Shown here piece by piece: positions 43,602-51,129 of a stretch of 64,000 nucleotides of DNA. The notes under the pieces are model-generated. The model was given only the letters and a program-made list of their open reading frames with translations, was not told the origin of the DNA and searched no databases. The stretch covers positions 1-64,000 of the forward strand of contig JAHBZL010000007.1 in assembly GCA_019635485.1 (NCBI GenBank), in the 5' to 3' direction. Source of the DNA: Piscinibacter sp. (GTDB lineage Bacteria; Pseudomonadota; Gammaproteobacteria; Burkholderiales; Burkholderiaceae_C). Position 1 is the stretch's first letter, and each line of letters opens with the position of its first letter. The position numbers and the translations under genes were made by a program.

Positions 43602-44369
43602 TCAGGCGCGCGAGACGGCCAGCGCGCGGTTGTACTCGGCGATGTTGCCCTCGAGCTGGGCCACCTGCTTGTTCATGCGTGCGATCTCGGCGTCGAGGTC
43701 GCGCCGGTTCTGGATCGAGCCGCCGAACTGCGCCGAGGCCTGCGTGTACTGGTCGCGGGTCTTCTTCGCCTGGGCCAGCGTGGCGTTCATCGAGGCGATG
43801 TTCTGCTCCTCGCGCTTGCGCGCGGCCTCGGCCTGCTCGGCGCTGAGCCGGCGCGCCGCGACGTCGCTGCGCAGCGAAGCGAGCCGGGCCTTGCCTTCGT
43901 TGAGCACGGTGCCGGAGCTGTCCAGGTAGGCCTGCAGCTTCTGGTTGTCCTGGCGCACGTCGGCGGCGGCGGCCTGCAGCGTGCGGATCTCGTTGCGGCC
44001 GGCCTGCTCCTTCTTCGCGGTCACGTAGCCGTCGATGCCGCCGATCGTGCCGCCGACGACGGCGCCGGCGATCGCCGTGTTGCGCACTTCCTTCTTGTTG
44101 CCGCCCGTGAGCCAGGCGGCCAGTGCGCCGGTCAGCGCACCGGCAGCCGCGCCGGTCAGGATGCCGCCGATCACGGTCTCGTTGAAGCGGTCGGAGTCGG
44201 CGCGCATCTGCTGCTCCGCCGGCGTCAGCTGCGGGGCCGGTGCGGCGTTCGTCGAGGTGCTCGACGAGGTCTGCTGCAGCGGGCCGGTCGTCTGGCAGGC
44301 CGACAGCGTGACCAGCACGGCCGCCGCGACGGCGCTGCAGACCAGGCGTTGAGGGAGAAGCGATGTCAT
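43602..44369 (-). CDS. Glycine-zipper coiled-coil lipoprotein
   Basis: 255 residues. A lipobox is visible in VLVTLSACQTT. A glycine-zipper segment (GGILTGAAAGALTGALAAWL; AGAVVGGTIGGIDGYV) at about 65-125 is followed by a coiled coil to the end, with DVAARRLSAEQAEAARKREE and NRRDLDAEIARMNKQVAQLE. The coil is paralogous to the exported protein encoded at 39475-40233. The start overlaps the stop of the FGE-like gene (ATGA), so it is co-translated. It may sit in the outer membrane and reach inward. Confidence 0.78.
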   Translation of the reverse strand: MTSLLPQRLVCSAVAAAVLVTLSACQTTGPLQQTSSSTSTNAAPAPQLTPAEQQMRADSDRFNETVIGGILTGAAAGALTGALAAWLTGGNKKEVRNTAIAGAVVGGTIGGIDGYVTAKKEQAGRNEIRTLQAAAADVRQDNQKLQAYLDSSGTVLNEGKARLASLRSDVAARRLSAEQAEAARKREEQNIASMNATLAQAKKTRDQYTQASAQFGGSIQNRRDLDAEIARMNKQVAQLEGNIAEYNRALAVSRA

Positions 44370-45928
44370 TTCTTGGTTCCTTCGAGCTTGGCGAGGTCCG
44401 CCACCAGCGCTGTCTTGTCGATCGGCTTGCCCGAGCGCACCCCCTGGCTGAACCGGACGACGAGGTCGACCAGCGGACCGTAGCCGGGCACGTTGCGGGC
44501 CTCGAACTCTCGCTTGAGAATCTCGCCTTGCGCGGTGGTCGTGGGTGCGGGGAAATCTAGCCCGATCTGTTTCAGGGTGTCAATCATGTAGTTGAGGGTC
44601 GCGTCGAGCGCCTCCTTGCTCGACGCGAGGTTCTTGCGCGGCTCGGCCTTCAGGTTGTCCGGCAACGGCCCGGCGACGATGGACTCCAGGCTGCGGATCT
44701 TCTGCCGGTCCTCCAGCACCTTGCGCGCGAGGTAGGAGCCGACGCGGATCTCGCTCTTGGCCGAGCGGTCGCGCTGTTCGTTGCGGGTCTGGATGTTGGC
44801 CTTGATGACGCCGCCGACGCCCTCGATGCGCTTCTTCAGCACCGGGTCCGAGACGGCCTTGGACAGCGCCTCGACCTCCTTGACCGGGTCGGCCAGCGCC
44901 TGCGCCGCCGCGCCGCTCTCGGAAGAGGGCAGCTTCTCCCAGGCCGCGCGCACCACCTGCAGCCGGCCCGGCGTCGGCAGCGATCCCGGCACGACGACGA
45001 GGCGGAAGCCCGTGGCCTTGTCGCGCCGCTCGCCGTTGCGGTCGATCGGCACGTACTCGGTGCGTGCGGCCGCGCGGATGTCGCCCAGCGCGGTGCGGAA
45101 GTCGCCGCCCTTGACGGTGTAGCCGCCGGCCTGGCCGTGCAGGCGCGAATGCTTGTTGAGCCGGAAGGCGTCGAGCACGAACTCGCCCGCGTTGCCGAGC
45201 ACGTCGTGCAGACCGAGCGGATTGGGCTTCAGCAGGCCGACCGCGTTGAGCTCGTTGTTCGACGAGTCCGTGCCCGCGTACCACACGTGGCGCTGCGGCC
45301 CTTCGGGCATCGGGTACATCGTCTGTTCGAACACCGCGGCGTCCACCGCGACCCCGCCGCGCGCGGCGAACTCCCATTCGGCCTCGGTGGGCAGGCGCAC
45401 GAAACCCGGTGCGCCGTCCTCGCTCGGCAGCTTGGCGGCGGCGTTCTTGGCCAGCCAGTCGCCGTAGCGGCCGGAGAAGTACACCGCCTCGGTCCAGGTG
45501 AGCGCGGTCTTGGGCAGCCGGCTCTCGGGCTTCACGGCCGGGCAGGTGCCCGACAGCGCGTCGTACTGCAGTGCGGTGACCTCGTACTTGCCGATCAGGT
45601 AGTAGCGCTGGTGCTTGACCTTCGGGTCGGAGAAGCCGCCGCCGACGTAGTCGTTGCGCGACGCCTCCGCGTAGGCGAAGCGCGGCTCGGGCCCGCCGAG
45701 CTCGACGCGCCGGTCGTCCAGCACGTCCGCACTCGGGATGTTGACGCGCCGGAACGCCATCGCGCCGCCGCAGGGCATCGGCAGCACCACGTCGTCGGGC
45801 TGCGCCGCCGGGTTCGACTGCTGCGCCGGCCAGGGCGCCTGGGCCGCGGCGAGCAGCGGGAGCGCCAGCGCGGCCGCGCCCAGGCACCTCGGCCAGGGCC
45901 GCTGGAGTTCAGTGGTCACGCAGTTCAT
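44366..45928 (-). CDS. Exported FGE/SUMF1-like protein lacking the usual catalytic cysteine
   Basis: 520 residues. A signal peptide (PWPRCLGAAALALPLLAAAQ) precedes an FGE-sulfatase (formylglycine-generating enzyme-like) C-type lectin fold: HQRYYLIGKYEVTALQYDAL, RLPTEAEWEFAARGG, GLHDVLGNAGEFVLDAFRLN and KATGFRLVVVPG. The Cys pair used for oxidation in true FGE is not found at the expected place, so it is probably a binding fold. A helical tail (about 320-520) follows and is unlike FGE. Its first 20 bases overlap the permease gene. Such lectin-like domains often recruit partners in large envelope complexes. Confidence 0.82.
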   Translation of the reverse strand: MNCVTTELQRPWPRCLGAAALALPLLAAAQAPWPAQQSNPAAQPDDVVLPMPCGGAMAFRRVNIPSADVLDDRRVELGGPEPRFAYAEASRNDYVGGGFSDPKVKHQRYYLIGKYEVTALQYDALSGTCPAVKPESRLPKTALTWTEAVYFSGRYGDWLAKNAAAKLPSEDGAPGFVRLPTEAEWEFAARGGVAVDAAVFEQTMYPMPEGPQRHVWYAGTDSSNNELNAVGLLKPNPLGLHDVLGNAGEFVLDAFRLNKHSRLHGQAGGYTVKGGDFRTALGDIRAAARTEYVPIDRNGERRDKATGFRLVVVPGSLPTPGRLQVVRAAWEKLPSSESGAAAQALADPVKEVEALSKAVSDPVLKKRIEGVGGVIKANIQTRNEQRDRSAKSEIRVGSYLARKVLEDRQKIRSLESIVAGPLPDNLKAEPRKNLASSKEALDATLNYMIDTLKQIGLDFPAPTTTAQGEILKREFEARNVPGYGPLVDLVVRFSQGVRSGKPIDKTALVADLAKLEGTKK

Positions 45929-47153
45929 CGGCAGCCTCCACGTTCGATGCGCGCCACCCGCCCCACAGGGCCGGCAGCATGGAAATGATCACCGCGGCGA
46001 GCGACCCGGCGGCGACGCCGCCCGCGCCCAGCCGCACCGCCGCCTCGCCGGCCGCGAGGTGCGCGGCGAAGTAGGTGTTGATCGCCGCGGCCGCCAGCGC
46101 ATAGACGAGCAGCGCGAGCAGCGAGCCGCCGAGCGCCACCGCCACGGCGCTCGCGCAGGGCAGCGCGATCAGCCAGGGCCGCCCGTGCCCGGTGAGCTTG
46201 AGCAGCGCGTACTCGCGCCGCTTGCGCCGCACGTTCGCGATCTGCAGCGCGCTCAGTGCCACCACCGCGCCGGCCAGCGTGATCGCCGCGACCAGGCCGA
46301 GCACCGTGCGCAGGTTGCGCTGCAGGCCGAGCGTCGAGGCGATCTCGCGGGCCCGCGTGTGCGTCGACACGCCCTCTGCCTCGAGCCGCGCGGCGAGCGT
46401 TTCGACGTCGCGGATCGACACCGCGTACAGGCGGAACAGCGGGTGCACCTCGCGCACCGGGGGCGGCCCCGAGCCGGCGTCGCCGAAGCCCTCGACACGG
46501 TAGCCGTCGCGCCAGGACTCGATCGCCTCCAGCAGCGGCGGCGCGGCCAGGGCGCTGCTGCCGTCGGAGACCGCGAGCGGCAGCACACCGGCGACCGTGA
46601 CGGCCAGCGCGGCGCGCTCGCTGCGCCCCTCGCGTTCGCGCGCGAGCGGGATGGTCAGCGCCTGGCCCGCCTTCACGTTCAGGCGCCGGGCCGCCTCGTC
46701 GCTGAGCACCAGCCCGCGCCCGGTGGGCGGCACGCCGCCGCCGAGCAGCGGGTCGTTCGGCGCGGTGCCGCGCAGCTCGAGCGTCACCGGCGCGTTGGCC
46801 GTGTCGCTGTACAGCTCGACGAGCGCCGCGGCGGCCCGGATCGTCGGCAGCACGAAGCCGACCTCGGGCCAGCGCCGCACGCGTTCGAACCAGGCGGCGT
46901 CGAAGCGGTTCGCGCCGGTAGCCGCGGGCACCAGCTCGCGCATCAGCGGGTCGCGGTCCTGGCGTTCGATCAGCGTGCCGATCACGCCGCGCTCCAGGCC
47001 CCACAGCGTCCACAGCGGCGCGAGCGTCGCGGCCAGCACGCAGGCGGCGCAGGCGGCCAGCCAGCGCTCGTGCCACAGGTCCTGAACGGCCAGGCGCAGC
47101 AGTTGCGCGAGGCGCAGGCGCGGCGCGCCCCGCGCTGCGGCAGGCCCCGTCAC
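45909..47153 (-). CDS. MacB/LolC-type ABC transporter permease
   Basis: 414 residues. It begins at GTG overlapping the ATPase stop (GTGA). A first helix (WLAACAACVLAATLAPLWTL) is followed by a large periplasmic domain (about 55-265), then three C-terminal helices of the FtsX fold (VLGLVAAITLAGAVVALSAL; ALPCASAVAVALGGSLLALL; GVAAGSLAAVIISMLPALWG). This topology exports lipoproteins, peptides or works as a mechanotransmission device on envelope partners; it does not import. Clustering with lipoprotein genes favours a role in placing or driving them. Confidence 0.85.
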   Translation of the reverse strand: MTGPAAARGAPRLRLAQLLRLAVQDLWHERWLAACAACVLAATLAPLWTLWGLERGVIGTLIERQDRDPLMRELVPAATGANRFDAAWFERVRRWPEVGFVLPTIRAAAALVELYSDTANAPVTLELRGTAPNDPLLGGGVPPTGRGLVLSDEAARRLNVKAGQALTIPLAREREGRSERAALAVTVAGVLPLAVSDGSSALAAPPLLEAIESWRDGYRVEGFGDAGSGPPPVREVHPLFRLYAVSIRDVETLAARLEAEGVSTHTRAREIASTLGLQRNLRTVLGLVAAITLAGAVVALSALQIANVRRKRREYALLKLTGHGRPWLIALPCASAVAVALGGSLLALLVYALAAAAINTYFAAHLAAGEAAVRLGAGGVAAGSLAAVIISMLPALWGGWRASNVEAADELRDH

Positions 47154-47845
47154 GCCGCCTCCTGCAGCACGACCGTGTCGCCCTGCACTGCGCAGGCGCG
47201 CAGCGGCACGCCCTTGGCACGCAGCAGCGGCAGGTCGTGGCTGACGATCAGCAGCGCCGCGCCGCTGTCGCGCGCCAGCGCGAGCAGCAGGTCCAGCGCG
47301 GCCGGCGCATGGTCGACGCCGAGCGACGCGGTCGGCTCGTCGGCCAGCAGCAGCGCCGGCCGGTGCGCCAGTGCGCGCGCGATCGCGACCCGCTGGCGCT
47401 GCCCGATCGAGAGCTGGGCCGGCCGGCGCGGTCCCAGACCGCGCAGGTCGAGCGCACCGAGCAGGTGGTCGATCCAGGCGTCGTCCAGCGTGCCGAGCAG
47501 GCGCGGCGCGAGACGCACGTTCTCGATCACCGTCAGCGCGGGCAGCAGGCCGCCGGTCTGCAGCACGACCCCGACCTGCGCCGCCCGCAGCGCGGTGCAG
47601 CCGTCGACGTCGTCGCGCTGCCAGAGCGCGGCGGCGTCGCTGCCCTGCAGCTCGAACCGCGCCACCCGGGTCGGGCGGCGCAGCAGCGCGACGATGTCGA
47701 TCAGCGTGCTCTTGCCGCAACCCGACGGACCGACGATCCCCACGCTCTGGCCCGGCGCCAGCGCGAGGCGGTCGACCTCGATCGCGAAGCCGCCGTCGCC
47801 GGCGCGCTGGTAGCGCAGCCCTTCGAGGTGCAGTACCGGACTCAT
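47150..47845 (-). CDS. ABC transporter ATP-binding protein, MacB/LolD type
   Basis: 231 residues from the ATG at 47845, preceded by GCAGGAG. Walker A is GIVGPSGCGKSTLID, the Q-loop is VGVVLQTGGLLPALT, the signature is LSIGQRQRVAIARAL (Ile in place of the first Gly), and Walker B ALLLADEPTASLG. SHDLPLLRA holds the switch His. It pairs with the permease whose start overlaps its stop. The signature change is mild and is also found in other small ABC ATPases. Confidence 0.9.
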   Translation of the reverse strand: MSPVLHLEGLRYQRAGDGGFAIEVDRLALAPGQSVGIVGPSGCGKSTLIDIVALLRRPTRVARFELQGSDAAALWQRDDVDGCTALRAAQVGVVLQTGGLLPALTVIENVRLAPRLLGTLDDAWIDHLLGALDLRGLGPRRPAQLSIGQRQRVAIARALAHRPALLLADEPTASLGVDHAPAALDLLLALARDSGAALLIVSHDLPLLRAKGVPLRACAVQGDTVVLQEAA

Positions 47846-47903
47846 CAGGCTCCTGCGGCGCCCAGGCGCCACCCTCTTCGCACGAACCCGGCCGTCCCGA
47901 GCG

Positions 47904-47980
47904 GCCGCCGCGGATCCGGCTCCGCCGGTCCGCTGGCGGCGCCCCCTCGAGGGGGAGCGCCACAGGCGCTCCGGGGGTGG
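47904..47980 (-). repeat. Structured intergenic repeat, copy 4
   Basis: Outer arms GCCGCC (47904-47909) and GGCGGC (47935-47940) enclose a CCGGC-TCC-GCCGG hairpin. Downstream lie the palindrome CCCCCTCGAGGGGG and the hairpin GAGCGCC-ACA-GGCGCTC. It occupies the gap between the PpkA-like VWA gene stop and the ABC ATPase gene. Confidence 0.85.
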
Positions 47981-47986
47981 GCCATG

Positions 47987-49945
47987 TCAGGGCAGCGAGT
48001 CGATCGGGACCGGGAACACCTTGTCGCCGTCGGAGGCGGCCGGGTTCAGCTTGACCCAGCGGTCCACGTCGTCGTGGAAGCGCTGGTACAGCACGACCAG
48101 CGACTTCAGGTTGTCGATGATCGCCTGCGACTGGCCGACGCTCATGTTCGTCCAGGTCGAGAAGTCCATGCCCATCACCTGGCTCTGGTAGGGCAGACCC
48201 TCCAGGTACTCGCCCATCAGGCCCGCCTGCTCGAGGTTCTTCGCCTTGCCCTGGCCGAGCTTGGACGGGTCGCGCCCCATCGCCACCGCCGCGCTGCGCA
48301 GCTGGTTGAAGAAGCTGCCGGGGTCGAGCTGGGTCTTCTCGTAGGTCTCGACGAGCCGCCGCACGGTGGACTGCAGGTCGGAGAGCTGGTTCTTGGTCAG
48401 CAGCACGCGCACCGTGAAGGCCGGGATCTCGCGGTTGCGCACGTCGCGGTCGCTGGCCCAGGCCTCGAACATCGGCGGCGACTTCACGCCCTGCTGGCGG
48501 CCGAGGAACGCCAGCACCATCGCGCGGCCGACCGAGTCGACCGCCTCCTGCACCGGATCCGCCTTCGCGGCCGGCGCGGGGGCCGGTGCGGCCAGCACCT
48601 TCTGCGGCGACTTGACCTGCTCGACCAGCGCGCTGGCCATGTGCTTCACGCCGGCCTCGAAGCGCGCCGGGTCGCCGGCCTCGACCGGGAAGTACAGCGC
48701 CCCCTTGCCCGGCCAGGCCGAGAGGCGCTTGTACTGCGCCTCGGCGAGCGCATGGTCGGCCTTGCCCTCGGGCGTCTTCAGGTGCATCGCGTAGATCGCG
48801 ACCTGGCGTTCCTGCGCGTGAATGCGCATCTGGTCGGTCGACAGACGCGTCGAGGCGAACGGCGAGTTGCCCTCGCGCGCGCTCGCATCGCTGATGTAGA
48901 CGATGTAGCGGCCGCCGAAGTTGTTCCAGTTGATCTTGCGCAGCGCCTCGTCGAGCGCGGCGTAGGCGTCCTCGGCGAAGGCACGCGTCGAGGCGGCGGT
49001 GGCCTTGACGCCCTGCGTCGCCGCCATGAACTGCTCGCGCGTCGACGTGCTGTTCGGGTCGGCGAAGATCTTCGCGAGGTAGTCGACACCCTTGGTCTTG
49101 GCCGGATCGTCCTGGTAGGCGACCAGCCCGAAGCGGATGCGGCTGCCGACCTTGGCCGCCTCGGCCTGCTTCAGCACCTCCTCCATCGCCTTGCGCGTGC
49201 GGTCGATGTAGGGCTGCATCGATGAACTCGCGTCGATCACGAACACCACGGCCGAGTTGAAGTTGTCGATGCCGCCGTCGTTGCCCATGGCCTGCGGCGC
49301 GGCCGGCTGCGGCGCCGGCGCGTCGCGCGTCACCGAGGCCACCTTGACGATGCGCGCGCGGTGCCCCGACTGCAGCACCGTCGAGGCCGCCTCGAGCACC
49401 GGCAGCAGGTAGAACTGCTTCTGCAGGTCGACGAACTTCTCCGGCTCGGCGGCGATGACCGGGTGCGTGGGGCCGAGGTTGCCCTTGGCGCCGATCTCCT
49501 TCAGCAGCTTGGCCGTCTCCGCCGCCGCGTTGCCGGTGTTGACGAAGTCAGACAGGCCCTGCCGCTCGCGGAAGAACAGCACCCGCTCGCGGTTCGTCGG
49601 CACCGCGAACGACAGCGTGATCATGTGCTTCCACGGCACGGTCGCGGCCTCGGCGATCCAGCCCTGCGTGCGGCCGTCGCTGCCGGCGCCGACCAGCAGC
49701 CAGGGCTTGCCGCCGGCCTCGGCGCGCTCGTAGACGAAGTACACCGAGAAGGGCTCGATCGGCTTGCCGGTGGAGTCGCCCGCCTTGGCCGCCAGCTGCG
49801 CGCCGGGACGCGTCAGCACCTTCTGGAACAGCGTCTTCTTGCCGTCCATCAGCAGCGGCGCCTTGGCCTGCGCCCACAGCGGGGTCGGGCCCAGCGTGCC
49901 GCTGCCCGCGGCGAGCGCGAGCACATGGCGGCGTCGGATCGGCAT
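47987..49945 (-). CDS. Exported VWA-domain protein related to the PpkA C-terminal region
   Basis: 652 residues. The N-terminus MPIRRRHVLALAAGSGTLGP resembles a Tat or Sec signal. A first domain (about 35-215) contains KPWLLVGAGSDGRTQGWIAE and ERVLFFRERQGL, a pattern known from the non-kinase part of PpkA-type proteins of type VI secretion loci. The VWA domain (about 225-430) has the MIDAS motif VVFVIDASSSMQPYID and YIVYISDASAREG. A helical C-terminal half follows. No kinase domain and no type VI secretion genes are present. It probably organises partners at the membrane through metal-dependent binding. Confidence 0.8.
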   Translation of the reverse strand: MPIRRRHVLALAAGSGTLGPTPLWAQAKAPLLMDGKKTLFQKVLTRPGAQLAAKAGDSTGKPIEPFSVYFVYERAEAGGKPWLLVGAGSDGRTQGWIAEAATVPWKHMITLSFAVPTNRERVLFFRERQGLSDFVNTGNAAAETAKLLKEIGAKGNLGPTHPVIAAEPEKFVDLQKQFYLLPVLEAASTVLQSGHRARIVKVASVTRDAPAPQPAAPQAMGNDGGIDNFNSAVVFVIDASSSMQPYIDRTRKAMEEVLKQAEAAKVGSRIRFGLVAYQDDPAKTKGVDYLAKIFADPNSTSTREQFMAATQGVKATAASTRAFAEDAYAALDEALRKINWNNFGGRYIVYISDASAREGNSPFASTRLSTDQMRIHAQERQVAIYAMHLKTPEGKADHALAEAQYKRLSAWPGKGALYFPVEAGDPARFEAGVKHMASALVEQVKSPQKVLAAPAPAPAAKADPVQEAVDSVGRAMVLAFLGRQQGVKSPPMFEAWASDRDVRNREIPAFTVRVLLTKNQLSDLQSTVRRLVETYEKTQLDPGSFFNQLRSAAVAMGRDPSKLGQGKAKNLEQAGLMGEYLEGLPYQSQVMGMDFSTWTNMSVGQSQAIIDNLKSLVVLYQRFHDDVDRWVKLNPAASDGDKVFPVPIDSLP

Positions 49946-49973
49946 GTCTTCCTTCCTCTTCAGATGGGCGCCG

Positions 49974-51065
49974 TCAGCGCGCGAGTTCTTCCTTGGCCAG
50001 CGCATGGCCCTGCTCGGCCGCCTTGCGCAGCCAGACCTGCGCCTGCTCGGGGCCGTCGGCCGCGTCGGTGCGGCCCAGCTTGAGCAGCATGCCGTAGCGG
50101 AACTGCGATTCCGCGTCGCCCGCCTCGGCCGCCTGCTTGTGCCAGCGCGCCGCCTCCAGCGGGTTCGGCCCCGGCAGCGGGGACTTGTCCTTCGACCAGG
50201 TGTCCGGGTCGTAGAAGCCGCCCAGCACGCGCGCCGCGGCGGCATCGCCCTTCTCGCCGGCGTACTTGTAGAGCAGGAACTGGCAGTCCAGCAGTTCGTG
50301 CTTCTGCGCCAGCTTGTCGGCCTCGCCGCGCGCGGCGGCGGCCTCCGGGCCGCTGCCGACCAGGCGCCGGCACGAATCCATCGTCATCGCCTGGCCCGGC
50401 GCGCCGGGCACCAGGAAGTAGCCGGCCACGCCGCCGACCAGCGCGAGCAGCACGACCAGCGGGATCAGCCACTTCTTGCCCGACGACGGGGCCGGGGGGG
50501 CGGGCGGCGGCGGCACGACCACCGGCGGCTCCTCCGGCGGTGCCACGGGCTCGACGATCGGCGCCTCGAACACCGGGGGCGCCAGGTCGACCACCGGTTC
50601 GGGTTCGGGCGGCGGAGGCGGCGGCAGGGGCTCCGGGGGCGGCGGGGGCGGTGCCACCAGCGGACCGCGCGGCCCGGGCGGCGGCGTCCAGCCCTGCGGC
50701 TTGGCAGCCGGCCGGCGCAACGCGGCCGGCACGGTGAACACCTCCTCGACCTCCACGCCCTCGGCCTGGCGCAGGCGCAGCTTGTAGGGCTGGTTGGCAC
50801 GCAGGTGGTAGGTGACGCCGTAGTCGATCTCCAGCCACAGCGCGTTGCCCTGCCGGCGCGGCCCGAGCGGGTGGAAGCGGTAGACCGAGGTGCTCCACGG
50901 TTCGTCCGGGTTGCGCGGGTCGAGGTAACGCTCGACCGGCCCCGGCTGGATGATCGAGATCTCGAGCTCCTCCGGCCGGGTCAGCGGCGCCACGGCCGGC
51001 CCGCTGACCTGGAAGGCCGCGGTGCCGGGCGCGTGTTGGTCGATCTGGATCAGGCGGGTGGGCAT
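49974..51065 (-). CDS. Pro-rich membrane protein with Sel1-like repeats
   Basis: 363 residues. The N-terminal globular domain (about 1-115; EELEISIIQPGPVERYLDPR, YGVTYHLRANQPYKLRLRQA) is unknown. A long Pro/Glu linker (about 120-195) leads to one helix (WLIPLVVLLALVGGVAGYFL). The C-terminal part has Sel1/TPR-like repeats (NPLEAARWHKQAAEAGDAES, QAQVWLRKAAEQGHALAKEE). The layout of N-domain, proline linker, single helix and small C-domain is shared with the SrfA-like proteins of the locus. It lies between srfC and the VWA gene on the same strand. Confidence 0.78.
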   Translation of the reverse strand: MPTRLIQIDQHAPGTAAFQVSGPAVAPLTRPEELEISIIQPGPVERYLDPRNPDEPWSTSVYRFHPLGPRRQGNALWLEIDYGVTYHLRANQPYKLRLRQAEGVEVEEVFTVPAALRRPAAKPQGWTPPPGPRGPLVAPPPPPPEPLPPPPPPEPEPVVDLAPPVFEAPIVEPVAPPEEPPVVVPPPPAPPAPSSGKKWLIPLVVLLALVGGVAGYFLVPGAPGQAMTMDSCRRLVGSGPEAAAARGEADKLAQKHELLDCQFLLYKYAGEKGDAAAARVLGGFYDPDTWSKDKSPLPGPNPLEAARWHKQAAEAGDAESQFRYGMLLKLGRTDAADGPEQAQVWLRKAAEQGHALAKEELAR

Positions 51066-51129
51066 GGTGGGCGTGGGCAATGCGGGCCGACCGATGTTAA
51101 CGGCGGTGCTCCGGGACCGGCCATCGCGT

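Noticed and set aside
44366-45928. True sulfatase-activating enzyme
   Set aside because: The catalytic cysteines are not found, the protein is exported with an extra tail, and no sulfatase gene is nearby.
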